This document shows, one piece after another, positions 51,535 to 60,641 of a stretch of 64,000 bases of DNA; the stretch's first letter is position 1, and each line of letters opens with the position of its first letter. The stretch is from an uncultured Porphyromonas sp. (lineage in GTDB: Bacteria; Bacteroidota; Bacteroidia; Bacteroidales; Porphyromonadaceae). The notes under the pieces were generated by a model. That model was not told where the DNA came from, did not search any database, and saw nothing but the letters and a program-made list of their open reading frames with translations. The translations under genes and the position numbers were made by a program. Location: positions 62,001-126,000 of the forward strand of contig NZ_CAJPPN010000001.1 in the NCBI RefSeq assembly GCF_905372525.1, given 5' to 3'.

Positions 51535-52023
51535 ATGGCAGAGCAACTCATACTAGAGGGCAAGAGCCGAGAGGAACGCTATCGTGAGCTATACCCACAG
51601 CTCCGGGCGCTCCTCTCGGTCGAGACAGATCGTATAGCTAACCTCGCTAATATGGCCGCTGCACTTCGGCAGACCTTTGGTTTCTTTTGGGTGGGCTTCT
51701 ATCTCGTATCGGAGAGAGAACTCGTCCTCGGCCCGTTCCAAGGGGATATAGCTTGTACCCGAATCCCTTACGGCCGAGGGGTCTGTGGCGATGCTTGGGC
51801 TCAGGGGCAGACTCTAGTCGTCCCCGATGTAGAGAGCTATCCTGGGCATATCGCTTGCTCTAGCCTCTCTCGCTCTGAGGTCGTCGTACCTATATACGAT
51901 AGGAGTGGAGAGATCATGGGAGTGCTGGATATAGATAGTCAGGAGGTAGGAGACTTCTCTGAGGAGCTAGATCGTCCTTGGCTCGAGCTTTATGTCGGAC
52001 TCTTAGCTCCACTCTTCCCCTAG
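51535..52023 (+). CDS. msrC: GAF-domain free methionine-(R)-sulfoxide reductase
   Basis: Reduces free Met-R-sulfoxide with thioredoxin, an antioxidant role. 162 residues. Three cysteines are spaced as in characterised enzymes (Cys84, Cys94, Cys118 there): Cys74 in DIACTRIPYG, Cys84 in GVCGDAW, Cys108 in GHIACSS, that is 10 and 24 residues apart. SEVVVPIYDRSGEIMGVLDIDS matches the GAF core. aroA starts right at the next base after the stop codon, so the two are translationally coupled. Confidence 0.92.
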   Translation: MAEQLILEGKSREERYRELYPQLRALLSVETDRIANLANMAAALRQTFGFFWVGFYLVSERELVLGPFQGDIACTRIPYGRGVCGDAWAQGQTLVVPDVESYPGHIACSSLSRSEVVVPIYDRSGEIMGVLDIDSQEVGDFSEELDRPWLELYVGLLAPLFP

Positions 52024-53325
52024 ATGCTAGAGCTTTCCTCGGCTCATATCTCCGAACCTATATCCCTACACTGGGCTTTGCCTCCCTCTAAGAGCCTGAT
52101 GGCTCGTAGGCTCGTCCTCTCTGCTCTATGTGGTGGGGAACTTCCGAGCCTAGAGGCCCTCTCGCTGGATGATACCCCTGAGGATATTCGGGCTCTACTG
52201 CAGGCACTCCAGAGGAGTAGAGAGGGTAGTGCTGTAATCAATGTCGGAGAGTCGGGGACGGCGATGCGCTTCATGACAGCCTATCTCTCTGTAGCCGCTA
52301 GTACCCCTTGTAGGCTAGAGGGTACAGCTCGTCAGCACGACCGCCCAATAGCTCCGCTGGTAGACGCTCTGCGCACCCTCGGAGCAGATATTCAGTATCT
52401 AGGCAAGGAGGGCTATCCGCCACTATATATCACGCCACGGATATTGGGCTCGGGAGAGGTGACCCTAGATGCTACCCTTAGCTCCCAGTATCTTAGTGCC
52501 CTCTTCTTGCTGGCTCCACGATTGGTGGGGCGGGTCGCTATTCACTTATCTGGCTCGCTAGCCTCTGCTCCCTACGCCTATATGACACAGGCTATAGTCC
52601 GAGAGGGTGGGTACCAATGGATAGAGACTAGAGCAGGACACTTCGTCTATGAACCATGTACAGAGAGCTCCCACAGAGCCAGCCAGATGACACAATGGGC
52701 AGAGGCGGACTGGAGTGCAGCCTCCTATGCCTATACTCTAGTGGCTCTGCTCCCATCAGGCTCGGAGTGCTATCTGCGACGGCTCATTCGGCCCTCCCTG
52801 CAGGGCGATAGTCTCTACCTACCCCTCTACATGGAGCATCTCGGGGTCTATACCGAGCCCACAGAGGGGGGGACACGTATTTATCATAGGGAGCAGAGTG
52901 TGGTCGAGAGCTTCGAGGCTGATATGAGCCCTTGCCCCGATCTCGTCCCCGCACTTGTCACGGCACTAGTGGGGAGGGGAGTCCCCTTTCGGCTCCGAGG
53001 GGTCGCTCACCTAAGGGTCAAGGAGTCTGATCGCCTCGGGGTACTAAGCTCGGAGTTCGCTAAGCTCGGTATTCCCCTTGGCATGAGCCGGGACGAGCTC
53101 TACTGGACAGGTCTGACCTCGGAGCAGAGTATCCCTGAGGAGCCCCCAGTGATAGATCCGCATCAGGATCATCGCATCGCCATGGCACTCTCACTGATGA
53201 CTCTTAGGACGGGAAGGCTACGTATCCAGACGCCAGAGGTCGTCGCTAAGAGCTTCCCAAGCTACTGGGCTCAACTAGCTAGTCTCCTCTCGCTCGGGAG
53301 ATCTCGGAGAGAGGATGGATGCTAA
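52024..53325 (+). CDS. aroA: 3-phosphoshikimate 1-carboxyvinyltransferase (EPSP synthase)
   Basis: Sixth step of the shikimate pathway. 433 residues. N-terminal PPSKSLMARRLVLSALCGG (shikimate-3-P binding), NVGESGTAMRFMTAYLSV (PEP binding, LP.K.S-type / GT.MR) near 76-93, RPIAPLVDALRTLGADIQY, the LSSQYLSALFLLAPRL core, and in the C-terminal half LRVKESDRLGVLSSEFAKLG and DHRIAMALSLMTLR near 390-403. Complete. It starts at the base after the msrC stop. Its last 4 bp overlap the tail of the convergent 53322-53789 gene. Confidence 0.93.
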   Translation: MLELSSAHISEPISLHWALPPSKSLMARRLVLSALCGGELPSLEALSLDDTPEDIRALLQALQRSREGSAVINVGESGTAMRFMTAYLSVAASTPCRLEGTARQHDRPIAPLVDALRTLGADIQYLGKEGYPPLYITPRILGSGEVTLDATLSSQYLSALFLLAPRLVGRVAIHLSGSLASAPYAYMTQAIVREGGYQWIETRAGHFVYEPCTESSHRASQMTQWAEADWSAASYAYTLVALLPSGSECYLRRLIRPSLQGDSLYLPLYMEHLGVYTEPTEGGTRIYHREQSVVESFEADMSPCPDLVPALVTALVGRGVPFRLRGVAHLRVKESDRLGVLSSEFAKLGIPLGMSRDELYWTGLTSEQSIPEEPPVIDPHQDHRIAMALSLMTLRTGRLRIQTPEVVAKSFPSYWAQLASLLSLGRSRREDGC

Positions 53326-53789
53326 GGCTCTGAGAGTAAGGTCAGGAGACAGGTCTGCTCGGCGATATGCTCACAAGAAAAGCGAAGACCGAGTAGTCCA
53401 GAGTGTCGTATATAGGCAATAGCTGCAAGGTATAGGTAGCTGATGACTCGCTCCCGCGAGATACCAATAAGGGACCAGATCTCGCTGAAGCTCTCTAGGG
53501 ATAGCTCTAGCCCCAGCGTATACTGTCCCGCCTCGCTATCGTCTGTAGCATCTATCTGATACCTCAGTTCGTTCCTCACCTCCCAGGCCTCTGTCACTAG
53601 GAGTCCGCTGATCTGTGTATAGAGATTGTAGGCCTGGTCACTGATCATCATGATCTCCGGGTAGGGCATGGTGAAGCCTTGGTCACGGCAGAGGAGAGCC
53701 CAAGGGAAGAAGGGTATTAGGGCATCCAGGGGGAGCTTACCCTCGTATGGTAGTGTGGTCGATCCTAGTCGGTGCATATTCGTTGTCAA
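53322..53789 (-). CDS. Unrecognised protein, 155 residues
   Basis: A minus-strand frame converging on aroA, whose 3' end it overlaps by 4 bp. No signal peptide or membrane helix. It has ordinary composition, mostly helical: YPEIMMISDQAYNLYTQISG, VTEAWEVRNELRYQ, LELSLESFSEIWSLIGISRE and SGLLGLRFSCEHIAEQTCL. I do not recognise the family. The clean frame and lack of overlap with other genes make a real gene likely. The start could be MTTN at 53789 or MHRL four codons on. Plus-strand promoter DNA for the next gene begins about 200 bp to the right. Confidence 0.55.
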   Translation of the reverse strand: MTTNMHRLGSTTLPYEGKLPLDALIPFFPWALLCRDQGFTMPYPEIMMISDQAYNLYTQISGLLVTEAWEVRNELRYQIDATDDSEAGQYTLGLELSLESFSEIWSLIGISRERVISYLYLAAIAYIRHSGLLGLRFSCEHIAEQTCLLTLLSEP

Positions 53790-53999
53790 GTGAAGTCCCT
53801 ATTAAATAGGTAGATGGATGTATGAGCAAAAGTACAGCATTTGTAGGATAATAGCTATCACGGGCAGTGTGATCCTTGAGGGTGGGGATACTCCATTGGG
53901 ATCAAGAGGAGAGAGGAGACGATAGAGTCTGAGGTGCCCCTCAAGCGATATGGGGGCTTCGCTGTCCTATAGGGCTGTGTGTAATCACCCTAAAAAGTG

Positions 54000-54007
54000 T
54001 ATATTTG
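54000..54007 (+). promoter_or_regulatory. -7 motif TATATTTG before the LptF/G-like gene
   Basis: TATATTTG lies 27 bp before the GTG at 54034 and would be inside the coding region if translation began at the upstream ATG (53950). It thus supports the GTG start. Confidence 0.5.
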
Positions 54008-54033
54008 CGACTATAAATTCGGAGACAGTAGAC

Positions 54034-56046
54034 GTGTTCAAGATAGTAGATAGATACATACTGAAGACCTTCTTGCCGCTCTTTGCGATGAGCTTCTCTG
54101 TATGTTGGTTCATCGTGGTCATGCAGTTCCTCTGGCGATATGTAGATGAGCTGGTGGGAAAGGGCTTGGGGGTCTTTGTCATGGCCAAGATTATCTTCTA
54201 TGCAGCACTCTCCTTCATCCCGATGTCTCTCCCTCTGGGTATCTTGTTAGCCTCCCTAATGACCTTTGGGAACCTAGGGGAGCGACTAGAACTCCTTTCA
54301 CTAAAGGCATCAGGTATCCCTCTCTATCGGATCATGCGCCCCCTCTTCCTCCTCATTGCAGCGATGTCGGTGGCGCTCTTTCAGTTCCAGAATGACTGGA
54401 TGATCCAAGCGCAGGTGCGTATGTGGACCCTCATCTTATCAGCCAAGTATGCAGCCCCCGAGATGGAGATCACCGAGGGGGTCTTCTATACAGGTATCCC
54501 AGGGTACAGCCTTTATGCCCGGCACCGCGATCCCTCGGGTAAGCTCCAGCAACTGATGGTCTATGATATGAGCCGAGGCTATCTGAACCCTCGTATCATA
54601 CGTGCCGACTCTGGTCGCCTAGTGATGGACAAGAGTAAGACCTTCCTCGTGCTCAAGCTCTATAATGGACAGAGCTATGAGAACCTCCGAGCCCAGAGCT
54701 ACAATACCTCAAGTGAGCCCGTCCCCTATATGCTCCCTCGCTTTGACTACAGCGAGACCTTTATCGCCCATGATGCCAATATCAACTATCAGGACGAGAA
54801 GCAGCTCGGGGGACTCTATGTATCCAAGAATCTATCCCAGCTCCGATACTCCATTGACTCGACGACTCGACTACTAGACAGCGCACGTGCTGTCGTCACA
54901 GCAGGAGTCGATAGAGATCTACTGTCGGCGCACTACCAGACCTTTGCCTATAGTACGGGAGACTCTGCGACCTGGGCACAGCAGAGGAGAGAGATCTCTA
55001 AGCTGACACAGCGCCTACAGGCCGGAGAGGAGGCGAGGTCTAGTGGGGACAGTCTGCTCGCCCTCTCCTCTGCTACAGATAGCCTACGTATCCTGCAGAT
55101 AGCCGTCTCCAATCTGGAACGGACGAAGAGCCAAGCCACCTCCCTCAAGGATGAGGATGACAATACATTCTATTACTTCCGTACCTTCAGTCAGGAGTGG
55201 CACCGCAAGTTTACCGCTTCGGTTGCCTGCTTGATATTCCTCCTTATCGGGGCTCCTCTAGGGGCTATCGTCCGTAGAGGGGGGATCGGAATGCCCGTGA
55301 TCGTCTCCATCTTCTTTTTCGTGATCTACTACACGATAGAGTCGTTTGGAGACAACATGCTACGCAGTGGTTCGATCCCAGTTTGGCTGGGGATGTGGCT
55401 TAGCAACCTAGTCCTACTGCCCGTGGGACTCTTCCTCTCCTACAAGGCCAACCAAGACTCCTCGACACTGAACGCTGAGGCCTATGTCATCTTCTTCCGT
55501 AAGCTCCTAGGCTATCGGGGCGTGCGCAAGGTGGAGTATCAGGAGGTCAGCATGCAAGAGGTAGACTACGTCGCCGAGACCGAGGCCATACGGGCTCCTA
55601 TTGCTCGGGTACAAGAGATCCTTGACAGCCCACTGCTATGTCAGTCCATCTGGCGTATCTGGCTCCATGGAGAGCAGCAGAGAGAACTCACGATACTCCG
55701 GGGGGAGGTCAATGCCCTCGTCGAGCGACTACACCATTCGCCTGATCGGCTCTTGGTCTCGAAGCTAAACGACCTGCCGATACTTCCTCGACGCTTCTCT
55801 CCTCTCCTGCCAGAGCGAGGTAGGTACGGACGTATCCTAGGACTAATCCTCCCATATTCCCTCCCCTTGACCCTCTACTTTGGCCGACTGAGGAAGCACC
55901 TGCGCAGTGATCTTGAGACGACTAAAACGGTGCTCTTGGCTCTGGAGGAACAGCTCCAGAGCATACTCCGACAGAGTGCATCTACTGGAGGTAAGGAGCA
56001 TGTGGTGATGTCCGTAGCGAATAATAGACAAGATAAAGACAAATAA
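54034..56046 (+). CDS. LptF/LptG family permease (YjgP/YjgQ) with C-terminal extension
   Basis: Half of the inner-membrane LptB2FG complex that extracts LPS for export. From the GTG at 54034 it is 670 residues: an N-terminal membrane block (IVDRYILKTFLPLFAMSFSV, four helices to about 105), a large periplasmic beta-jellyroll region (about 110-370), then three helices (about 395-500) containing SVACLIFLLIGAPLGAIVRRGGIGMP. The C-terminal 150 residues are hydrophilic and not seen in E. coli LptF. GGAG lies 9 bp before the GTG; the upstream ATG at 53950 would add 28 residues unlike the family. ribBA follows after 64 bp. Confidence 0.88.
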   Translation: MFKIVDRYILKTFLPLFAMSFSVCWFIVVMQFLWRYVDELVGKGLGVFVMAKIIFYAALSFIPMSLPLGILLASLMTFGNLGERLELLSLKASGIPLYRIMRPLFLLIAAMSVALFQFQNDWMIQAQVRMWTLILSAKYAAPEMEITEGVFYTGIPGYSLYARHRDPSGKLQQLMVYDMSRGYLNPRIIRADSGRLVMDKSKTFLVLKLYNGQSYENLRAQSYNTSSEPVPYMLPRFDYSETFIAHDANINYQDEKQLGGLYVSKNLSQLRYSIDSTTRLLDSARAVVTAGVDRDLLSAHYQTFAYSTGDSATWAQQRREISKLTQRLQAGEEARSSGDSLLALSSATDSLRILQIAVSNLERTKSQATSLKDEDDNTFYYFRTFSQEWHRKFTASVACLIFLLIGAPLGAIVRRGGIGMPVIVSIFFFVIYYTIESFGDNMLRSGSIPVWLGMWLSNLVLLPVGLFLSYKANQDSSTLNAEAYVIFFRKLLGYRGVRKVEYQEVSMQEVDYVAETEAIRAPIARVQEILDSPLLCQSIWRIWLHGEQQRELTILRGEVNALVERLHHSPDRLLVSKLNDLPILPRRFSPLLPERGRYGRILGLILPYSLPLTLYFGRLRKHLRSDLETTKTVLLALEEQLQSILRQSASTGGKEHVVMSVANNRQDKDK

Positions 56047-56110
56047 AGACCTATCTCCCTGCGAGGTCTAGTCTAAGACATCATAGGGGAGAGACAAAGA
56101 ACATAGAGAT

Positions 56111-57328
56111 ATGAGTGAAATCAAGCTGAACACAATCGAGGAGGCTCTCGAGGACTTCCGTAAGGGAGAGTTCGTCATCGTCATAGATGATGAGGATCGT
56201 GAGAACGAAGGGGACTTCATCATCGCAGCAGAGAAGGTTACCCCAGAGAAGATCAACTTTATGATGCGCTATGGGCGGGGCGTACTCTGCGCCCCGATCA
56301 CGGAGGATCGAGCTCGAGAGCTTGAGCTCGAGATGCAGGTCCCCCATAATACCTCCGTGCATGAGACCCCCTTCACTGTGACTGTAGACCGCCTCGGTAA
56401 TGGCTGTACTACTGGTGTCTCCATGTATGACCGCTGTCAGACGATACTGGCTCTGGCAGACCCCAAGACGACCCCAGGGGATCTCGGCCGTCCCGGGCAT
56501 ATCTGCCCTCTCCGAGCTCGTAACAAGGGGGTGCTCCGCCGTGCTGGACACACCGAGGCAGCCGTGGATCTGGCTCGTCTCTCGGGGCTACAACCAGCTG
56601 CCGCACTCATCGAGATCATCAACGAGGACGGTACGATGGCTCGCCTTCCTCAGCTCTGGGAGGTAGCCCAGCGCTTTGGGCTAAAGATTATTACGATCAA
56701 GGATCTGATCGCCTACCGCCTACGCTCTGAGAGTATCGTCGAGCGTGGCGAGGAGGTGATGATGCCTACCCAGTGGGGGCAATTCCGCCTCATTCCCTTC
56801 AAGCAGAAGAGCAATGGGCTGGAGCATATCGTCCTCTTCAAGGGGGATATATCCGATGGCGAGCCCGTCCTCGTACGTGTCCACTCAAGCTGTGCTACGG
56901 GGGACATCTTTGGGTCTATGCGCTGTGAGTGTGGCGAGCAGCTGCACCGTGCGATGGAGCTAATCGAGCAAGAGGGACGTGGTGTCATTGTATATCTCAA
57001 TCAGGAAGGACGTGGCATCGGGCTCATGGACAAGATCAAGGCCTATAAGCTACAGGAGGAGGGACTCGATACCGTAGAAGCCAACCTCCACCTAGGACAT
57101 AGAGCCGACGAGAGAGACTATGGTGTGGGAGCTCAGATCCTACAGCAGCTCGGAGTCCAACAGATGCGTCTGATGTCCAATAACCCCATCAAGCGTGTGG
57201 GGCTAGAGGGCTATGGGCTAGAGGTCGTAGAGACGATCCCCCTAGAGATACAGCCTAATGAATACAATGCCTTCTACATGCAGACCAAGAAGGATCGCAT
57301 GGGGCATATCCTCCACAACGTCAAGTAA
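56111..57328 (+). CDS. ribBA: Bifunctional DHBP synthase / GTP cyclohydrolase II
   Basis: Makes the two precursors of riboflavin: 3,4-dihydroxy-2-butanone 4-phosphate from ribulose 5-P, and the first pyrimidine from GTP. 405 residues. RibB half about 1-205: GEFVIVIDDEDRENEGDFII, DRCQTIL, RPGHICPLRAR. RibA half about 206-405: the zinc cysteines in SSCATGDIFGSMRCECGEQL, YLNQEGRGIGLMDKIKAYKL, and GAQILQQLGVQQMRLMSNNP. All catalytic segments intact. It lies between the LptF/G-like gene and guaB, all plus strand and closely spaced. No FMN riboswitch-like block was seen in the 64-bp gap. Confidence 0.95.
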   Translation: MSEIKLNTIEEALEDFRKGEFVIVIDDEDRENEGDFIIAAEKVTPEKINFMMRYGRGVLCAPITEDRARELELEMQVPHNTSVHETPFTVTVDRLGNGCTTGVSMYDRCQTILALADPKTTPGDLGRPGHICPLRARNKGVLRRAGHTEAAVDLARLSGLQPAAALIEIINEDGTMARLPQLWEVAQRFGLKIITIKDLIAYRLRSESIVERGEEVMMPTQWGQFRLIPFKQKSNGLEHIVLFKGDISDGEPVLVRVHSSCATGDIFGSMRCECGEQLHRAMELIEQEGRGVIVYLNQEGRGIGLMDKIKAYKLQEEGLDTVEANLHLGHRADERDYGVGAQILQQLGVQQMRLMSNNPIKRVGLEGYGLEVVETIPLEIQPNEYNAFYMQTKKDRMGHILHNVK

Positions 57329-57359
57329 CCACATCACCTACGATATATCTATATAGATC

Positions 57360-58856
57360 ATGGCTATCTTTGTCAATGAGGTGTCTCGTACCTTCGGGGA
57401 GTACCTCCTCATCCCAGGCCTCACGACACGCGCTTGTACTCCACAGAACGTTACTCTGACGACTCCACTGGTGCGCTTTGCACGGGGCCAGCAGTCTCGG
57501 ATTAACCTCAATATCCCCTTCGTCTCAGCGATCATGCAGTCGGTGTCCAATGATACCCTCGCTATCGAACTTGCACGCAACGGGGGACTATCCTTCATCT
57601 TTGGCTCGCAGCCTATCGCAGACCAAGCTGAGATGGTACGCCGAGTAAAGAAGTTCAAGGCTGGCTTCGTCTCCAGTGACTCTAATATTCGCCCAGATGC
57701 TTGCCTCAGAGACGTCCTTGCCCTACGACTCCGTACGGGGCACTCCACTATAGGGGTCACCGAGGATGGCACTCCTCATGGTCGCCTCCTCGGGATCGTT
57801 ACTAGCCGAGACTATCGCATTGGGACTACACCAGAGGATGCTCTCGTAAGGGACTTTATGACGCCCTTCGAGCGACTCAAGGTCGGTCGTATCGGTATCA
57901 CGCTCAAGGAAGCCAATAACATCATCTGGGAGCACAAGCTGAACTCCCTACCCATCATCGACGATCAGGATCGGCTAGTCTATCTCGTCTTCCGCAAGGA
58001 CTACGACGCCCATAAGGAGAACCCCGTAGAGCTATCAAACAAGGCCACGAAGGAGCTCCTCGTGGGAGCCGGGATCAATACCCGAGACTTCAAGGAGCGT
58101 GTCCCTGCACTGGTAGAGGCAGGTGCAGATGTCCTCTGCATAGACTCCTCCGATGGATACTCCGAATGGCAGTACGACACGCTACGCTGGATCAAAGATA
58201 CGTATGGCGACCGTGTCCTCGTAGGGGCTGGTAATGTCGTAGACGAAGAGGGCTTCCGTTACCTTGCTGACGCAGGGGCTGACTTCGTCAAGGTCGGTAT
58301 CGGAGGTGGCTCCATCTGTATCACCCGCGAACAGAAGGGTATCGGCCGTGGTCAAGCAACAGCGATCATCGATGTGGCTCAGGCTAGAGACCGCTATTAC
58401 GAGGAGTATGGAGTCTACGTGCCGATCTGTAGTGATGGTGGACTCGTACATGACTACCACATGACCCTTGCACTGGCTATGGGGGCAGACTTCCTCATGA
58501 TGGGACGTTACTTCGCTCGATTTGATGAGTCTCCCACACGCAAGCTAAAGATAGGGAACAATATCGTCAAGGAGTACTGGGGCGAAGGCTCGAACCGTGC
58601 TCAGAACTGGCAACGCTATGATAGCGGAGGTGCCGATGGGCTGAAGTTCGAGGAGGGCGTAGATAGCTATGTCCCCTATGCTGGTAAGCTCAAAGACAAC
58701 CTCGACATCACCCTAGGCAAGATGAAGGCGACGATGTGTAGCTGTGGAGCGATCACGATCGAGGAGCTCCAGCGTACGGCCAAGATCACCCTCGTCTCAA
58801 GCACCTCTATCGTAGAGGGTGGAGCGCATGATGTGATCCTCAAGGATAGGGGATGA
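57360..58856 (+). CDS. guaB: IMP dehydrogenase-like protein, divergent type
   Basis: Oxidises IMP to XMP in guanine nucleotide synthesis. 498 residues. The order is TIM-barrel start (RTFGEYLLIPGLTT), two CBS domains about 110-205 (GVTEDG...LLGIVTSRDY, SLPIIDDQDRLVYLVF), and barrel remainder. The active-site loop is VGIGGGSICITREQKGIGRG with Cys320; typical bacterial enzymes read VGIGPGSICTTR. The preceding segment is DVLCIDSSDGYSEWQ against the usual DVVVIDTAHGHS. The Arg-Tyr flap is kept (WQRYDSGG). These changes recall the Bacteroidota and trypanosomatid-type relatives, so IMPDH is likely but a GMP reductase activity cannot be excluded. miaA overlaps the end by 4 bp (ATGA). Confidence 0.82.
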   Translation: MAIFVNEVSRTFGEYLLIPGLTTRACTPQNVTLTTPLVRFARGQQSRINLNIPFVSAIMQSVSNDTLAIELARNGGLSFIFGSQPIADQAEMVRRVKKFKAGFVSSDSNIRPDACLRDVLALRLRTGHSTIGVTEDGTPHGRLLGIVTSRDYRIGTTPEDALVRDFMTPFERLKVGRIGITLKEANNIIWEHKLNSLPIIDDQDRLVYLVFRKDYDAHKENPVELSNKATKELLVGAGINTRDFKERVPALVEAGADVLCIDSSDGYSEWQYDTLRWIKDTYGDRVLVGAGNVVDEEGFRYLADAGADFVKVGIGGGSICITREQKGIGRGQATAIIDVAQARDRYYEEYGVYVPICSDGGLVHDYHMTLALAMGADFLMMGRYFARFDESPTRKLKIGNNIVKEYWGEGSNRAQNWQRYDSGGADGLKFEEGVDSYVPYAGKLKDNLDITLGKMKATMCSCGAITIEELQRTAKITLVSSTSIVEGGAHDVILKDRG

Positions 58857-59782
58857 TCACGCTCCTCGGGCCGACAGCCTCTGGCAAGACCTCTCTAGCA
58901 GTCCATCTAGCCTATGAGCTCGGGGGAGAGATACTCAGTGCAGACTCTCGTCAGCTCTATAAGGGGATGGATATCGGTACGGGGAAGGATCTAGGTGAAT
59001 ACAACCATCGTGGGCAGAGCATCGCCTATCACCTGATCGACCTCGTACCAGCAGGAGAACGCTTTAGTTTATTCTCTTGGCAGAGAGCTTTTCACCGAGC
59101 CTACGAGGATCTGACCGAGCGGGGTATCCGCTATCCGATCCTCTGTGGTGGTACAGGGTTGTATGCCGAGGCTGTCCTCCGAGGGTACCATCTGCCAGAC
59201 GTCCCCCCTAACCCCTCACTGCGGGAAGCACTCCGAGGGGAGACGCTAGAGGCTCTACGTATAAGGCTCTCTAGCTATGGAGCACTCCACAATACGACAG
59301 ACCTAGACTCTCCCCAGCGTGCGATACGGGCTATAGAGATCGCAGAGTATATCAGACAACAGCGAGCCTCAGGCTTAGACTATACAGAGTATCCTCCTAT
59401 CGATAGTCTCATCCTCTGTCTGGATCTCCCTCGCGAGGAGCGTCGCTCTCGCATTACGCTACGCTTGAGGGAGCGACTAGAGCATCAGAATATGATCGGT
59501 GAGGTAGAGGGATTACTCGCCTCAGGTATCCCTGCCGAGGATCTTATCTATTATGGACTAGAGTATAAGTTTGTCACTCGCTATCTCCTCGGGGACATAA
59601 GCTATGATGAGATGTTCACCTCACTAGAGACAGCCATCCATCAGTTTGCCAAGCGACAGATGACCTGGTTCCGAGGGATGGAGCGTCGGGGATTTACGCT
59701 ACACTATATAGACGCTATGCTCCCAATACAAGACCAGGTAGAGCTAGCCCTACAGCTACTCCGTCGCTGGGAGGACAGCTAA
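58853..59782 (+). CDS. miaA: tRNA dimethylallyltransferase
   Basis: Adds a dimethylallyl group to A37 of tRNAs that read codons starting with U. 309 residues. P-loop GPTASGKTSLAVHLA at 6-20, SADSRQLYKGMDIGTGK at 34-50, the CGGTGLYAEAVL segment near 98-109, PQRAIRAIEIAEYI, and the C-terminal QFAKRQMTWFRGM near 262-274. It overlaps guaB by 4 bp (ATGA) and kdsA starts 13 bp after, so the three are one operon. Confidence 0.94.
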   Translation: MITLLGPTASGKTSLAVHLAYELGGEILSADSRQLYKGMDIGTGKDLGEYNHRGQSIAYHLIDLVPAGERFSLFSWQRAFHRAYEDLTERGIRYPILCGGTGLYAEAVLRGYHLPDVPPNPSLREALRGETLEALRIRLSSYGALHNTTDLDSPQRAIRAIEIAEYIRQQRASGLDYTEYPPIDSLILCLDLPREERRSRITLRLRERLEHQNMIGEVEGLLASGIPAEDLIYYGLEYKFVTRYLLGDISYDEMFTSLETAIHQFAKRQMTWFRGMERRGFTLHYIDAMLPIQDQVELALQLLRRWEDS

Positions 59783-59795
59783 TCTCAGAATAAGT

Positions 59796-60596
59796 ATGAT
59801 CACGTATAAAGATCTAACCAAGGGACCTAACTTCTTCCTCATGGCTGGTCCCTGCGCAATAGAGGATGAGGATACACCTCTCTTCATCGCAGAGCGTATC
59901 GTCGAGATCGCCTCACGACTAGACATCCCATACATATTCAAGGGATCCTATCGCAAGGCTAACCGCTCCCGAGTGGACAGCTTCACAGGGATTGGAGATG
60001 AGAAGGCCCTTCGCATCCTTCGTCGGGTGCGGGAGACTTTTGATGTCCCTGTCGTCACCGACATCCATGAGACCCAAGAGGCCGAGATGGCTGCCCAGTA
60101 TGTAGACGTCCTACAGATCCCAGCCTTCCTCTGCCGTCAGACGGATCTCATTGCTGCTGCCGCTCGTACGGGGAGGATTGTTAATATCAAGAAGGGACAG
60201 TTCCTCTCGGCCTCTGGTATGGAACATGCGGCACACAAGGTCACCGAGTGTGGCAACGACCAGGTGATCCTTACCGAGCGAGGCAATAGCTTCGGTTACT
60301 CAGATCTCGTCGTGGACTTTACCAACATCCCCGCTATGCGTGCCACAGGCTTTCCTACGGTGATGGACGTGACACACTCTCTACAGCGTCCCAATCAGGC
60401 CAGTGGTATCACTGGTGGAAAGCCCGCTCTCATCGAGACGATAGCCAAGGCCGCTGTAGCTGTGGGAGCCGACGGGCTTTTCTTCGAGACGCACCCTGAC
60501 CCTGCCTCGGCCAAGAGTGATGGGGCGAACATGCTCCCCTTAGATCTCTTCGAGGGACTCCTTGAGCGTCTCGTTCGTCTCAGAGCCGCACTATAG
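59796..60596 (+). CDS. kdsA: 3-deoxy-8-phosphooctulonate synthase
   Basis: Condenses PEP with arabinose 5-phosphate to KDO-8-P for LPS. 266 residues. FLMAGPCAIEDED at 14-26, YIFKGSYRKANRSRVDSFTG at 48-67, VVTDIHETQEA, VDVLQIPAFLCRQTDL, NIKKGQFLSASGMEHAAHKV, LTERGNSFGYSDLVVDFTNI and DGLFFETHPDPASAKSDGAN: the whole family text. The metal-free or metal-dependent class was not resolved. It links with the LptF/G-like gene upstream as outer-membrane biogenesis. Confidence 0.96.
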   Translation: MITYKDLTKGPNFFLMAGPCAIEDEDTPLFIAERIVEIASRLDIPYIFKGSYRKANRSRVDSFTGIGDEKALRILRRVRETFDVPVVTDIHETQEAEMAAQYVDVLQIPAFLCRQTDLIAAAARTGRIVNIKKGQFLSASGMEHAAHKVTECGNDQVILTERGNSFGYSDLVVDFTNIPAMRATGFPTVMDVTHSLQRPNQASGITGGKPALIETIAKAAVAVGADGLFFETHPDPASAKSDGANMLPLDLFEGLLERLVRLRAAL

Positions 60597-60641
60597 TGCC
60601 AGTGGAATTATCTCTCTCTCATCACATCAGAAGGTAACGCA

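Noticed and set aside
53950..54033. Upstream ATG start for the LptF/G-like gene
   Set aside because: The TATATTTG motif would fall inside the gene and the extra residues lack similarity to the family; GTG at 54034 has GGAG in front.
56047..56110. FMN riboswitch before ribBA
   Set aside because: The 64-bp gap is too short and lacks the conserved FMN aptamer blocks.
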